Shown: positions 10,601-25,600, counted from the first letter of the stretch. The stretch: 60,000 nucleotides of DNA from Liolophura sinensis (GCF_032854445.1 NC_088295.1:50271385-50331384), one strand, 5' to 3'. The notes: generated from the sequence alone by a model not told the origin. Translations and numbers: made by a program.

Positions 10601-13600
10601 CTCATTTTTCTTTTTTCGAAATGATAATGGTCTCAGGGTTCGTGTGTTTCATCGCCACATTTTTGTTTTGTCACAGTAGCTAGGCCAACTCACTTTTATT
10701 TGTAATTAATTGATAGATAAAACTAACTTGTATACCGTGCAAGGTTTGATAAGAAGCAGTGGTAAATTTGGAAACAAATAAAAAAGATTTAAATGTAAAT
10801 AAGGACAGCAGTTATTCTCTGTTCAATAAACTGAGGGATTTTGGCGGGTTACTTGTATACTGTTATCTCAGCATGACTCACTGAAGATGATGGAACAGTA
10901 GAGAAAGGAAACACCTCTGCCTGGTTTAACCCTGAGTAGGTCATGCCTATTACAATTCACAAACTTTGTACAACCAGTTGACAATCTTGGTTCCGCCTCA
11001 CTCACTTGAAGCTCAGCAAACAAGCACTGGTCAGCCCAGTGTCAGTATGCTGTGACAGCTTAATTTAGATTAGACCTTCCATGATGATAAAGGGTGTACT
11101 CAAAATGCATAGCGCTCAAATTAGCCATCTGGAAGGCCTGACATTTCTTACTGTATAAAATATAAAAAAACAAAGATACTCATTTCACCTCCTGAATTTG
11201 GCTGGTTGATCACAAGAGAATGCCAGTTGGTCCATTTGATGACCTCTTAATGAGCAAAAATGTTAACTTTGGTACGTGCCCAAATTAAGGCTAAAAATCA
11301 CCTGACACAGTGTGCCCAAAATATTGTAATCTAAAGCGCTATGAGACTGGTTGACGAAGTCATATATGTGTGTATCTCGTCTGTGGTTTTTTCCTGGAAG
11401 TGTGTTCTAGTAAAGCAGTGCTGAATGGTTTGGCATTACATGAGTCTGGCCAAAAATTTGGATGGAATTTAGTTTTTTTTGTACCCCAAGCAAACAAACG
11501 AAACTGAATATATTCATGCCAAATATTCTAAAAAGACATATTTTGTCTGTACATTTCATTTGTATGGGAATTTCATTGAATATTGGATTGTCATAAAATA
11601 AATTTATCAGACCCTTTTTCGAAATAATTACTGGAAAACTTAAGTACTAGTAAATCACTGCATGAAGTACAAGGTCTGAAGCATTCTTAACCCATATGAT
11701 ATCATAATTGCCTTCTTACGAGTAAATAGCAAAATATTATCATGTCAGATTGTCATTTCCTACTAAATTTTCTTGCTCTGCAGTTACCAGCTGTATGTAC
11801 ATTATGGGGAACAACTGATCTCCCTAGCAAAATAATCTGATTTAATTAAAACTCATGCTGGAGATCAAGCATCACCACCTTTTGTTGTTAAGTGATATGC
11901 CTTTTATGTGTTTCAGACAAATTTCGATCAGGCCTTTTCATTCCATATCTACATAGGCAGCAAGTAGAATCCACAGTTGAATATAGGGGTGACAGGTATA
12001 TGTGTGAAGCTGGGTGTACAGTTAACTGACACAATGGTAACTGTGTTTTATCTGTTAATTATGAATATATGCCGACCATGCTATAAAAACCCTCAGGCTG
12101 ACAGGCTTGAATAAGAACAGTGTAAGCAACCTGCTTTAATTTTAGCGGTTTGCTGGGTAGATATAAATCCAGGCTTTGGAGACTGCATATTGTTGGAATT
12201 GAGTTCTTTGTTGCTCTAATGTAAACTTTATCACATGGTGTTCCTGTGAGTTGTAATTCACGTCCCTGTGAAACATAAGGTTTACGCGAGACTTGAGCCA
12301 TGTGATGCAAAGTTGAGTTGTAATATGAGGTGACGTGTGGCATGAGGAGGCTGTGTGATGTGCCATTTGACATGAGGTCATATGTGTCATGAGGTAAAGT
12401 GTGACTTGAGGTCGCCATGTGTCATGAGGATGACGTGTGACATGAGGTCACTGTGTATCATGAGGTCATGTGTATCATGAGGTCATGTGTATCATGAGGT
12501 CGTGTGTCATGAGGTCATGTGTGTCTTGAGGTCGTCTGTGTCACGAGGTCACCCTGTGACTTGAGGTCACCATGTGTCATGGGGACGTGATGTGACATTA
12601 GTCGCTGTGTGACTTGATCCGTCTTGTCTCATGAGGTCGCGTGTGACATGAGACTTAATGTAAATCTTGGCCATGGAGACATCAGTTAAGTCACTCTGAG
12701 TCTCCAGAGAAGTCCCGATGAGGTCATTGTGAGACTAATTAACATAAAGCTGCACAGCTGAACCTGCCTTAGCGGAACTCAAGCCAGCGACCTCATTGGT
12801 CAGGGCTGATCATGTACGGGGAGAACTGTACCTACATGTACAGTGTAATAGCTAATACAGCTAGCATGGGCCATTACAAGGATGTATATGATGACTCAAT
12901 ATGTATCAGGCTAAATATTTGTTCGTTTACGGGCATATTTCATGGCATGATGTCCGATCCAGATTTATCTAGATGTAGTCCCTGCTTGCGTGCTTTAATG
13001 TAAGTATGTATGCGTTTGAGCTAGGTAAATATTGTGGTTTGTAATCTGTCCTTGTATAGCTAACTCTAAATGTCTGTAAAGACATGATCTTTTCACGCTG
13101 ATCAGACAGATAAACTTACTGAAATTTGGCTGTCCAAAATCAACATTGGACCAGCTTTTCGATCGGATATGTAGAAGTCCATTTCGGATGTTGTACAATG
13201 CAGATTTTAAGAAAGCACGCCACTGAAATCATTCCATATTGTGGATTAGCTTTTACCAGGTTAAGCTTGATTATACCGTGTTTATATGTGCAGTGAATAT
13301 GTGTAAATCAGCTAAAACTTAGGGTGTATAGGAACACCTTGACAGCCTGGAAGACATCCCATGTACATAAGACACTGTATTTGTTGAAGGTTAGTCTGCC
13401 ATCCTCTACTTCTGTAACAGCGTCATGCGCTGAATGTGCACCTGAGTATTACCTGTGAATCAAGACACTTAGGGGAGCTTTGTGTTTTGACACTTTGACA
13501 CATCTGTCGGTAGAGCAGAGGTCACTTTTGAAGTACCCTTGTAAGTGTATTCTGATGGAAATCACATGCTGGGAGACGGAGAACGTGCATAAATGGTGTT

Positions 13601-16600
13601 GAAAGAAGTATTGTCCCTTGTCAAGTGCATGTATTGTCCCTTGTGAGTTTGTGTGCTTCAGGCAGCTACATGTACATGCGTTGTGAATTTGTGTGCTTCA
13701 GGCAGCTACATGTGCATGTATCGTGAATTTGTGTGCTTCAGGCAGCTACATGTGCATGTGTTGTGAATTTGTGTGCTTCAGGCAGCTACATGTATATGTG
13801 TTGTGAATTTGTGTGCTTCAGGCAGCTACATGTATATGTGTTGTGAATTTGTGTGCTTCAGGAAGCTACATGTACATGTGTTGTGAATTTGTGCGCTTCA
13901 GGCAGCTACATGTGCATGTATTGTGAATGTTTCTTCTTTAAGAAAAGGGAATATTTCCTGTCCAATTTGGTTATTTACATGTAAATTTAAAGATTGAAAT
14001 TTGGAAATACTTCCAATATTGTAAGCTTTGGGGTTGAAAAAATGTAGGCTACAACAGGTGGTTTCAGGACCTGTAATGTTATTTTTTGGTATAATTTCCT
14101 CAGATCAAAACTTAAAACTTGGACACAATTAATATTTAGTGGTATTCTGTTGGCTTTGCACTTTGGTTATGTAACAGATTAGCTTGCAGCTCATTTAAAT
14201 ATTAACGAGGATATTTTACCCATCCCATGGAGTTTGTAACTTACCCTTCAATGCCATCCTTCTTTAACATTTGTAACTTACCCTTCAATGCCATCCTTCT
14301 TTAACATACAGTAATGCATATACATGTATGATGTGATTGGGGTGTTTTACGTTGTCCTCAAGAATATTTCACTTATACGATGGCGGCCAGTGTTATGGTG
14401 GGAGGAAGGCGGGCTGACCCCAGGGGAAACCCATGACCATCTGCAGGTTGCTGCCAGACCTTCTCACGTACTGCTGCGAAGAGGAAGCCAGCATGTAGTG
14501 TGATTATATACATTTATATAGCTTGTTTTCCATGCACAGGACATAGTTGTTTATTCGACCCTACAGTTCTGTGAAAATAAAAGCCACTTTTTGAGATAAA
14601 ATGTTGAAAATAGTTTCCATAGGTAATCACGCATACCACATGTATATAACCTGGTTTTGCCATGACTAATACTCAGTTTGCATGATTCAAAGAGATCTGT
14701 TGATCTTGGACAGGTGTTTGTCTGGTTTGCTTGCCAGGTAATATGATATATTACAAGATAAATGCCAGTTAAACAAAAAGTAAAAAATTAATATTTCATA
14801 ACCTTTAAGTGTAAAAAGTTACACTTTTTTCGGTGACATATACAATAGTCTACATTTGATTGTATAGTCCATTAAAGATTGAGTATTCAAATTGAAAAGA
14901 AATCTGACCCACTCTCAGCTTGTGTAAGGGTAATATATTTGCATGTTTGCCATAGTTTTGGAATGATCATTCTGGATCAAGTTGAGGAATGATGGTCAGC
15001 ATTGCTCCATGCGGAAATAAAAAGTTAATGGAAATTAGCCCAGCTCAAAAATCTGGCCTTAATTGCTGTAGAAGCAGGACAGGTATAATATGTCATTTGT
15101 TGTTGTTGATGTTATTGACGGCTGGCTGATGTTATTGACTGCTTGCTGATGTTATTGAGTGCTGTTGTGTCCCATTGGTGACAGGGAATGGTACATATCA
15201 AAGTGCAGAAAAAATGTAGGGAAGTGGTATTTATATAAATGACCTGATCATTACGTGTATAATGAATATATTCAAGGTAAAGTGCGTTGTCCCAGTTTGT
15301 GTGCATACCTACACTTGCTAATCTGGTGTTGTGGCTCGGAGTAGCCAGTTGGAGTAATAACACCAGCTTTATTAGACTTGCAAATCACTCAGTAAATAAT
15401 TGATGTGATTTCTCATTGTGAACAGTTACTGTAAATGGCAAACAGTGTTGTGGTGCATGTTTATAGTATAAGCGGATGTAAATGTAGGCCAATAGGAGAT
15501 ATGTTAATAAGGCAGCTCTGGATGATAATATAAACAATTCTGTAACATTACTGCTGTTCAGAGGTGTTTAGGTGACCCAAAAGAGTAAGTTATTCTTCCA
15601 CATACTTGGTGATGAATTTCTAAACACCCTGATTTGTTAATCGTTTTTTTTTCATGTACACTGGTATGAGCGTCCTTCTGCTTTTGAGACCATTTTGGGT
15701 ATAATGCTCAATAGTTCTTCACATGTATATGTATAGCAGGGGAAATACAGCCTAGAATTAAGTACTGGTAACCATATTTTTCATACATCGGCTTACAACC
15801 AAAACTATACATTGGGTGTCGCACTTTCTCTTGCTATCTAGCTATCTTCTGGAATATTAGTAACAGCCATTTCACAGAATAACAGTTTGGACTGCTCTAG
15901 CTACTTCAGAAGAGTCAAGAACACTCTTGTTACTCATTGTTTTGATATATATTTTTTGTAAGTAAAAAAAAAAACCTTCATGTGTAAATTTGTAGAAAGA
16001 TAAAATGCATTATGGACAGCCGTGGAGGTCATATGTCACTGGTGAAGAAACATAGTGAAATATATTCTAAGTTATAGCCTGTATAAATATGATACATGGA
16101 AAGCATGTTATGTAGGAGGAAGTCTGGCATGTAATCTGTGGGTTGATATTTGCCGTGTGCTCCTCCAGAAAGAATATGAATTAAGCATAAAAATACTTGC
16201 ATGTTGTCAGTATTGTGCATGTACATGTATACCTACTGTAAATATCCAGGTGACAAATCCTGGAGTGTGGGATTAAACAACAATGAAATAAAGAAACAAA
16301 TATTACAGAAACATATGTCCTGTAGTCCAAATCTTACATCTGCATGTGTACCAGGTAAGACATAAAAGGCACATTATAATGTTCGTGTATGCGTATAAGA
16401 GCATATTTGATATATAATATATATCCCTAAGTGACGCCTAATACTCTGTCTTTTGTCAAAGTGCACTTACCGTTCCCAGTGTTATGTATATGAAGCGTGA
16501 AATCCTCTATTCATACTCAGAGCTGCGTGTTCAAACAGCTCCTACTGGTTTTTAGCACTTTTTGACATGTATTACATTGCACAGTATACCATTAAACAGT

Positions 16601-19600
16601 CTTGTTTTCTGGTTGATTTACATTCATTGGAAATTTTTACTTTACAAAAGTCTGACAGTCATTGAAATTTTGGGGAAAAGTTTTAAGAATGGATAGTTTT
16701 AACCCTAGAGGAATTATGCCTTGATAACATACTTGTATTGTAAGTATGCATTGTTATATGTCATAACTACACAATAGAGAACACTTGGGTGGTTGTTCAG
16801 AAGGGCTTGTTAATTATCATGATTATAGTACATATATACTCTCAGATTTAAACAAATCTAATTGCTTGTCCCTGCAAATTGTTCATACTCTGTAACGAGT
16901 TTTTTATTTGTTTTTCAAAAAGTTTAATTAGACAGTTAAATTAGTATTATTTTTTGTATGTTATTAACTATTTGCTAAGGAAATAACAAAAATGCATTTG
17001 GCTGCTTCATCAGATGTGAAGAACATGACTGTATTCGCAAACTGTATATGCTATAATTTCCAAGATATGCTGAAATATACTCCCAAATTTTTTCTGACAA
17101 TATATGCGTGTAATAAATTAACTTAGTAAGATTAAAGAGAATTCTGTCTTATGTAAACAAATTTCCTGACTTACATAATATTAGGCTATAACCTCCTGTG
17201 CCATGCAGGCCAAGTACATGACACCTTAGATCTTCTGGGTCAGGCAAGAACATTCTACTCTAGTTTCTTGGTCAATAAAGAACATGGTGCCTTAGCTCTG
17301 TGTTCAGACGAGAATGTTCTACCCTAGCTTAAGCTCCTTGGTCAGGCAAGAACAGTCTATTTCAGCTCATTAGTCAGACAAGAACATACCTTAATTAGCT
17401 TTTTGGTGAAGAAAGAACATTTTGCTCTAGATCCTTGATCATGCAGGCAAGATCATTCTACTTAAAGTAGCTCTTGGTCAAGCAAAGAACAGGATACTCT
17501 AGCTCTAGTCAGGCAAAAACATCTACCTTTGTGCCTCTTTGGTCAGGCAAGAACATTCTAATTTAGCTCTTCGCCCAGGCAAGAACATTCTGCTTTAGCT
17601 CTTTGGTCCGGCAAGAACATTGTAATTTAGCTCTTTGGTCAGACAAGAACATTCTAATTTAACTCTTTGGTCAGGCAAGAACATTTTCATTTAGTTCTTT
17701 GGTCAGACAAGAACATTTTAATTTAGCTCTTCGGCCAGGCAAGAACTTTCTACTTTAGCTCTTTGGTCTGGCAAGAACATGATATAGCTCCTTGATCAGA
17801 TCAGACAAGAACATTTTAATTTAGCTGTTTGGTCAGGCAAGAACATTCTAATTTAGCTCTTTGGTCGGGCAAAAACACGATGCCTTAACTCTTCAGTCAG
17901 GGAAGAACATTGTACTCTAGCTCCTTGGTCAGACATTCAGTATACTTTAATTTGCACTTTTGTATGGCAAAGACATTTTACATTTAATAGCCCTTAGACA
18001 AGCTAGTCTAAGTCTGTTACTCCTTGGTCGGATAAGAAAATGGCAGAGTAGCAGAGTGAGTGATGGGTTTTTGTTCTGTTTGCAGACCATGTCTTTATTG
18101 ATCAGCTGACACATGGTCTGGCCAGCTGATAGTCATGTCCACATCTATAGTTGTATTATTGGGTAACATGATGTGGATACATAAAAAATGCTTTGCAACA
18201 TTATAAAAGTGGTGAACAAATATTTAGCCCAGGCTAGAGCAGGGAACATGTTTAGATGTATGTATAAAGATGTCTACATACAGCCTGTTGGGACAAGGTG
18301 GGTCTATTTGTGACATGTTTGTATGATCGAGCTGTATTTTCTTTCGGTGACGTCAACAGAACAGCAGACATGTTTTTCACATGTTTTAGCTGTTGTTGCA
18401 GACTATAATGCTAACACATGTGCAATATGTTACCCTTCCACTCATTGATAGACTGTTTATTTGATATATCAGTGTAAACATAGTATACTTGGTCAGAAGG
18501 AACCATAGCATCATCATCGCATCGCAGTGCTGGGTGGATGCTGCAAACTTCAGACTGAGATTCCTTGTATGAAGTCTTGGTTTTAGTCTTGGTTGTTTAT
18601 TCTGCGTTATACTTTAGCTTTGGTAGGATGACTGGTAAGAATTTATCTGTCGAAACAGACATTCTTTCATATTTCTCGCATCGCAACAGTATCAGTTTCG
18701 TCGATGCTTTGCTCAGTTATGAATAAATAGAATTGAAACTTTGATGCATATATGGCTTTGATATATTACGGTGTACCAGAGGTCCTAGTTGATCGAGTGT
18801 ATGATAGATCTGTGCAGGCTCAGAGGAATGCGTTAAATGATCAAATATGAGGTCCATGACAAAGATGCTCATTAGTCCTGATTCAGAGAATTCTGTTGGA
18901 CTTAGACAGGTGTTATGATGAGGTTTGTTTGGAAAGCAATGTCCTGTTGACATTTACATTGTATTTGGATCTAAGAAATCTAATTTAGGTCCTTTTACAT
19001 CATAATGAAAAAGTTTTATATGTGGATAGTGAGTGGATAGTAGATGGAAGTATGCAGGTATATGATCAGGAAGTGCAATGTGCAGTACACGATTCACCTT
19101 TATTTTACACCAGTGAGATACTTTTGCTGGTACAGTATTGTCAGTGTACATTAAAAGAGATTAGTTACTTAAATGAGTTTAAGAGGAGGGGTTTTATTTG
19201 TGTTTGTTGCTCAAGATTATTGTTATTGTTGGCTGGTTTTGCTTTTTATTCACTGTCTCAATTAATTACATATTGCCGTACGTGGGAGGGTCTATCAGCA
19301 ACCTGCGGATGGTTGTGGGATTCTCTCAGGCTCTGCCCGGTTTCCACCCACCATAATGCTGGCCGCCGTTGTATAAGTGAAATATTCTTGAGTACGGTGT
19401 AAAACACCGATCAAATAAAGAAATAAATTAATTACATATTTAATATTTGTTTGTTGAATTTTAAACATTCAAAGCTCATTAGAGGTGGTAAACAAGTACT
19501 AAGGGGACTTGATTAAAAGTACAGGATATACTTAATTGTAAATTTTGCATTATTTGGACACCTGTTGGATTATTTTCAGCTGTGGGCCACTATGCACATG

Positions 19601-22600
19601 TTTGCAGTTGGTTACCATTGGTTACCGTTTAGATGGTGGTGGTTATCAACTAATGCCTGGTTGCGACTTTTGCAAGTCTTATATGTGACATTGATAAATA
19701 ACGGATTTGAATGTTATATTATATTATACTGCTAATTATAACCCACAGTTGACACAGTCGAGGTGTAAATTACTTATTTCTTATTGTTATGATGTATTTT
19801 TACAGATACCGTTGATGGCGGGAAAGGTGCGAAGAAGCTGGGACTGATCAAGAGGATGTCGCTGAGACGATCAGAGAAAAAGAAAGACAAGGAGAAAGAG
19901 AAGGAGAAAAAAGAGGAGATGGAGAAAGAGAAAGCGAGGGAGAAAGAAGAGAAGGCTAAGGGGAAAGAGAAAGTGAAGGAGAAGGACAAAAAGAAGGACA
20001 AGAAGAAGGACAAAGACAAAGCCAACGAGAAGGACAAACACAGAGAAGATGGACAAAAGAAGACAGTGGAGGACATATACAGTATGTAGTACTTTTAATC
20101 AATGCTTGTATTATATTCTGTCACAATTAGATAAGAAAATTTTCACAGTTTGTACCATGTGTATCTGTATTGTTCCTGTCAGTAGGAAGTATGTTGCCTC
20201 ATATTTCAACAATTTCAGAACATAGGTCAGCCCATTTCACGGGTCAAGGATACTAGTGACTTATGGCTCTTTGATCACCAAGCACTCTGTTTTGGCTAGC
20301 CATATACATATACATGCAAGTCAGGCATCATTACATGTATTTTTATTCCAAGACCTGTACACTCTTGAGACACTTTGCCTTTTACACCCAGTATTTAAAG
20401 GTTGTGTGTTCAACTCTGGCTTCTTCCGTTTTGCCTGTGATCTATTAGCATCTAAAGGTTTTGTCACAGGCTATGGACATTAATTTGCATGAGAGTATGT
20501 CTGGTTTCCTTTGATTCTAAACTTGATTGCATGCTATCATAGGACTCACAAATTGTAAAATCAAATCAAAGAATGGAAGTAAAATGAAAAAAAAAAATAT
20601 GAAAAATAAAAAAAGTAAAATAAAATTTAAAAAAAAAACCGGAAAAATGAACAAATTTTAAGTTAACTAAAAGTAAATGGGTTTATTTCCTAGTAAGCAC
20701 TGGAGTTTTATTATTTACCTCTATAATCATGTCCAAAAATTTTGGGTCCAGAAGTTAATTTTCTCAAAACCTATATATATAAATCAGGACATATAATTTT
20801 TGAACCAGCAGAAAGAACATGTTAATGGCAGTGTGTCAAAGACTGAAAACACTTTAACAATGTGGCTGTACATGTCATTAAATACAACACGCAATATGTT
20901 CCGGCTGGGTCCGAGTTGAGTACATGAACAACATGTGCAGTATATTCTAAGAAGCATACCCTAGGCAGTATTGTTACAGTGTGCTGTCATGTATGACACT
21001 CCCGTATATGCATGTACCATACCGTAGCTGCATGTTTATGGGAGTTACTTTACATAAAACTGTAGGCGATATATTAAACATGTGTTGTGGCTTTCTCTAA
21101 ACACAGTATACATGTGTAAGTATTTACATGTACCTGGATGCTGATTAAGATAGCTGTTCTTATATACCTTAAAGGAATGCTGTGCATGTAGTCACAAATG
21201 TGCTGGAATGGACAAAAGAATGAATACCCTATTTCCTCAACCTTTTTTGCATATCAAAGATCAAGTTTCAGGGCAATTTTTATACACATTTTTAAATTGT
21301 TTTTGGACATAAGATTACATTGGTTGGATTGGTCAATTTCAGGACTTCACAAAAAGTGTAATTTTACCAGTCTGTTTATATGCTAAATTGTGCACGTTTC
21401 AATATGTTACTATAGTGAGCAGCCACTAGGTTATGTACATGCAAGTACACGTCAAATAAAGTAAGATTTTAACGTGGAATCAAGGCACATGTATTTTGAT
21501 TGGTGTTTTTTGCCGTACTCAAGAATATTTCACTTATACAACAGCAGCCAGCATTATGGTCAAGGCACATGTATACATGGATATGGCCGCAATAAATATC
21601 AGTTGAGTATAGATTTATGTCGTATATGTGGAGGGTTGAATTAATTTACAGTGCAGGAATTACAGGAATTAATAATTAAACCATGATTTTAATGTTACAG
21701 TTCTACATTAAACTACATTGTCAGTATTCTTCTTATGTGTTCTCACTTAGTACAGGAATACATTAGTTGCAGTTTTATATTGTATGCCTTAAGATAACTT
21801 GATACACAATTTCTGAAAATAAACAACAACAGAAGCTGTCTTCATATGTATGGACATGTATGTACATGGAGACCGCCTGAATGTGTGATGGATATTTGAA
21901 TTTCAGCCCCATTGATACTAGTATGTAAAGAGTTGCATACAATATTTCAGCGTGGAAGTATCACCAAGGCCTCATTTGCAATTGCCATGCTACACAATTA
22001 CATACAGTGTATATCTGTGTGTAGCTGAGAATGGTTTACACGGAGTGATATCAGGATATACTTTTGTGAAACTGGGAGTGCTACACGGAATGATATTAGC
22101 ATGTAGCTGTGTGTGTCTGAGAATACTTGGCACAAAGTGGTATCAGAATATGCCTGGTGAGACAGGCAGTGCTATTCACAGAATGATATTAGCATGCAGC
22201 TGTGTGTGGCTGAGAATACTTGGCATAAAGTGATATCAGAATATGCCCTGTGAGACAGGCAGTGCTATACACAGAGTGACATAAGCACATAGCTGTGTGT
22301 GATATCAGAGCATATACCTGTCAGGAGTTGGGAGTGATATATATATATATAGTGATATCAGATTAATACCTGTTTTAGGCTGGTTGTGATATGCAAGGTA
22401 ATACCTGTTTTAGGCTTGATGTGATATACACTGCGATATCAGAGTATACTAGCCTGACACTGCATGGGTTGATGTTTTGTTGTGGGAGGCTTGGAGTACA
22501 AGACAGTGATGTCACAATATGGGCATTTGGCATGCTACACACAGAATAAGATCAGATTATGCCTGTGTGAGATTTAATTACCAGACAGAGTGATATGATA

Positions 22601-25600
22601 GTATACTTGAATGAGGCTGGGAATGCTACATAGAGTGATATCAGATTATACCTGTGTGAGATTGAAGAACTGGACAGAGTGATATGATAGTATACTTAAG
22701 TGAGGATTGGAGTGCTACACAGAGTGATACCAGATTATACCTGTGTGGGATTGAAGTACCAGACAGAGTGATATGATAATATACTTAAGTGAGGCATGGA
22801 AGAGTGATATCAGATTATACCTATGTCAGGCTGGAATACAGACACAGTAATATCATAGTATACCATGTGAGGCTTAGAGTGCTACACATAGTGATATCAG
22901 ATTATGCTTGTGTGAGGCGTTGAGCGCTACACATAGTTATATCATAGTATGCATTGTGAGGTTTGGGGTGCTACACATTGATATCAGAGCATACAATGTG
23001 AGGTTTGGAGTGCTAGAGAGAGTGTTATCAGAGAATGCCTGCGTGAGGCTTGGGGTGCTACACAGAGGTATCAGTGCATACATTGTAGGGTTTGGAGTGC
23101 TAGACAGAGTGATACCAGAGGATGCCTGTGTGAGGTTTTGGGGTCCTACACTGATCTCAGAGCATACATTGTGGAGTGCTAGACAGAGTGATATCAGAGA
23201 ATGCCTGCGTGAGGCTTGGGGTGCTACACAGAGGTATCAGTGCATACATTGTAGGGTTTGGAGTGTTAGACAGAGTGATATCAGAGGATGCCTGCGTGAG
23301 GTTTTGGGGCCCTACACTGATATCAGAGCATACATTGTGGAGTGCTAGACAGAGTGATATCAGAGGATGCCTGTGTGAGGCTTGGGGTGCTGCACCAAGT
23401 AATATCAGATTATACCTATGTTAGACTGGAGTACTAGTCAGAGTGATATCAGAGTATACCTTGTGAGGCTTGGAGTGCTGCACATGGTGATATCAGAGTA
23501 TTCGTAGTAAGGTTTAGAATGCTACACAGAGTGATATCAGTAGCTGATGAATGTCAGTGTACTACTGTGCATGAGCAGAGAGCATGAGTAGGAGTAGGTT
23601 GACAGTCCAGCCCCTTTACACATGACAATATGTATAAGAGAGACAGTTTACATGATCTATGCCTGTTAACATGGAAATGCGTGTGTGTGTGTTTTTTTTT
23701 TTTATTAATCTAGTTGGTGGCACACAAGTATACAAGTGTGTCTATATGAACAGTAATTTGGCTGCGCTCGTTAAAGCAAACATTTTCTGCTGGGCTCGTC
23801 AGACACAATTAGACAGATTTGATGTTTATTACAATGCAAGTGCTGACTTACGAATTGATCTGCCTGACCTACATAGCGGGTTGACTGACTAATTGTACCG
23901 TCATCTGTCATACTGTGCAATACAATGTTCGCTCTGCACATAGGATGGCTATTTCGGGGAGGCATTTTTACTCCAACATGTAGCCCGCTGGGACAGGGTT
24001 ACAGGGCCAGTGGTTTAATTCTACTGTATATGCACTTGTCACAAAGGTGTTGATATATACTAGTATTGTGCTCAAGAGAGCCAAGGATTTTACCTGGCAA
24101 GCTCCACGGTTATGTTAATATAAACGGCAGAGAAGTGTGCCAGCATGATAAAGATGGACACAGGTAAGCTGGAACTGAAGTAGGTTGATTTATCGGCACA
24201 ATCAGTGCAGTCTCTACAAACATTCCTAGCTGTCTTGTACTGGTCATACAATTTGTCTTAATTATTTAGTTTTTAGGACTCAATTAAACGCTGAGTGTTA
24301 CGTTACCGAGCATATCTCATATATTGTACATTGTATGTGTGTCATAAACTCCATTCCCTTCGTACAACAAAGAGACATGCATTGAGACTATGTGGTAAAT
24401 GAAGAGAATGGATATGTGGCTTAAGTTTATAATTGTTGTTTATGTAAATGAATGCATTAAACAAAATTCTGATGAGGTGGCCCAAGTTCATTTTAACTTG
24501 AGTATGTGCTTCAGATGTATATCTTATTATAATTAATATACGCACATGTAATTCATACATGTTAAATATACGTTGCATGTGTGTGGTTAGGAAATTCAGA
24601 TTCTTGCCCTGCATGCTTTTAAAGTATGGGTAATCAGACACTGGACCTCAGGTAACTGGGGGATGGGGGGGGGGGGGGGGGTGGAGGAGGGGGGGGGGTG
24701 GATATTGGAAGCAAGTAGAAATATGAACATAATTACTATGGGAAAATCAAATTTAAGATATATAGCCATGTTAAAGTCAGTTCTTCTAACAGTAAGGGAT
24801 TAGTCCCCCACAGAGTGGCTTGTCGAAGGTGCTGAAAGGAGGATGTGTGTCATTCTAATTAGTTGTCCACGTTAAAGCTTTCTAAACACGAATGCGCTGA
24901 TTGTTTATTGACACGGTGTTTATGTCTCTCTATACGTCAGCATTGATTTGAAGTCTCCTCTGAGATGCCCCACAGCATGCTCACCTTCAGTGATCTGACA
25001 CTGCAGAGAGCTCTTCTGTGGCATTATAAATGACTTGCACTGCTGTAGGCGTAACAGACAGCCTGTTCTTTCCATACAGGCTGAATACTGTAGGCTCGTG
25101 GGTGGGGTATACACATACATAGCAACACAGCTTAATAGCATTGCCATCTTTTTGGGAGTTAATAAACACAGTTCAGTTTCATATTTCGTGAAATGCAATA
25201 CTGTGATTACAAGCAATAACCATTAACTCAAATTGCTGTATGTTGAGTTATGCTCTTACCAACATGTAGATTTTCCATTTATATCATTTGTGTGGAATGG
25301 TGTAATGATTTATTGTGCATAAATAATACTTATATGACAATTAGTTCAATGTTTTCTGTTGGTTTGTCTGTTACAGCTAAAATTTCTATGGATGACTTTG
25401 AAGCCAAGCAGGTGGAGTTCAAGCTGTGGATGCTGGAACAGGTGAGTTCTGGTTTTAATACAGATCATTTCAATTATTTATTTGATCGTTGTTTTAAGCT
25501 GTACTCCAGCACATTCCACTTAATACTAAGGGTCATGTTTGGCCAGATTTTGTGGCTTAAGTTCAGCTCCAGCCAGCTCATGGCCTTGTGTCATGAGGTT

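Larger units (their letters stand above)
7601..19805 (+). other. Gene A intron, 12.2 kb
   Basis: A phase-1 intron starting GTAGGA and ending 'tttttacag'. I see no further coding exon. It contains minisatellites at 9118-10228, 12330-12660, 13641-13925 and 17205-17940, a direct duplication at 14233-14306, and SINEs at about 14339-14493 and 19275-19425. The other parts are AT-rich single-copy-looking DNA. A hairpin ('gaccatgt' and 'acatggtc') lies at about 18084-18118. Confidence 0.7.
20082..25376 (+). other. Gene A intron, 5.3 kb
   Basis: A phase-1 intron with borders GTATGT and 'tgttacag'. It holds an A-rich run (20580-20650), a 65-bp SINE fragment with target-site duplication (21495-21559), the large 45-bp array at 21990-23550 and a G-rich run at 24657-24703. 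I see no coding exon. Confidence 0.7.

Noticed and set aside
18084-18118. Hairpin (gaccatgt...acatggtc) as an ncRNA or terminator
   Set aside because: The 8-bp stem is short, lies inside an intron and has no other supporting feature.
22908-23348. 146-residue frame on +
   Set aside because: It is made of the 45-bp array at 21990-23550.
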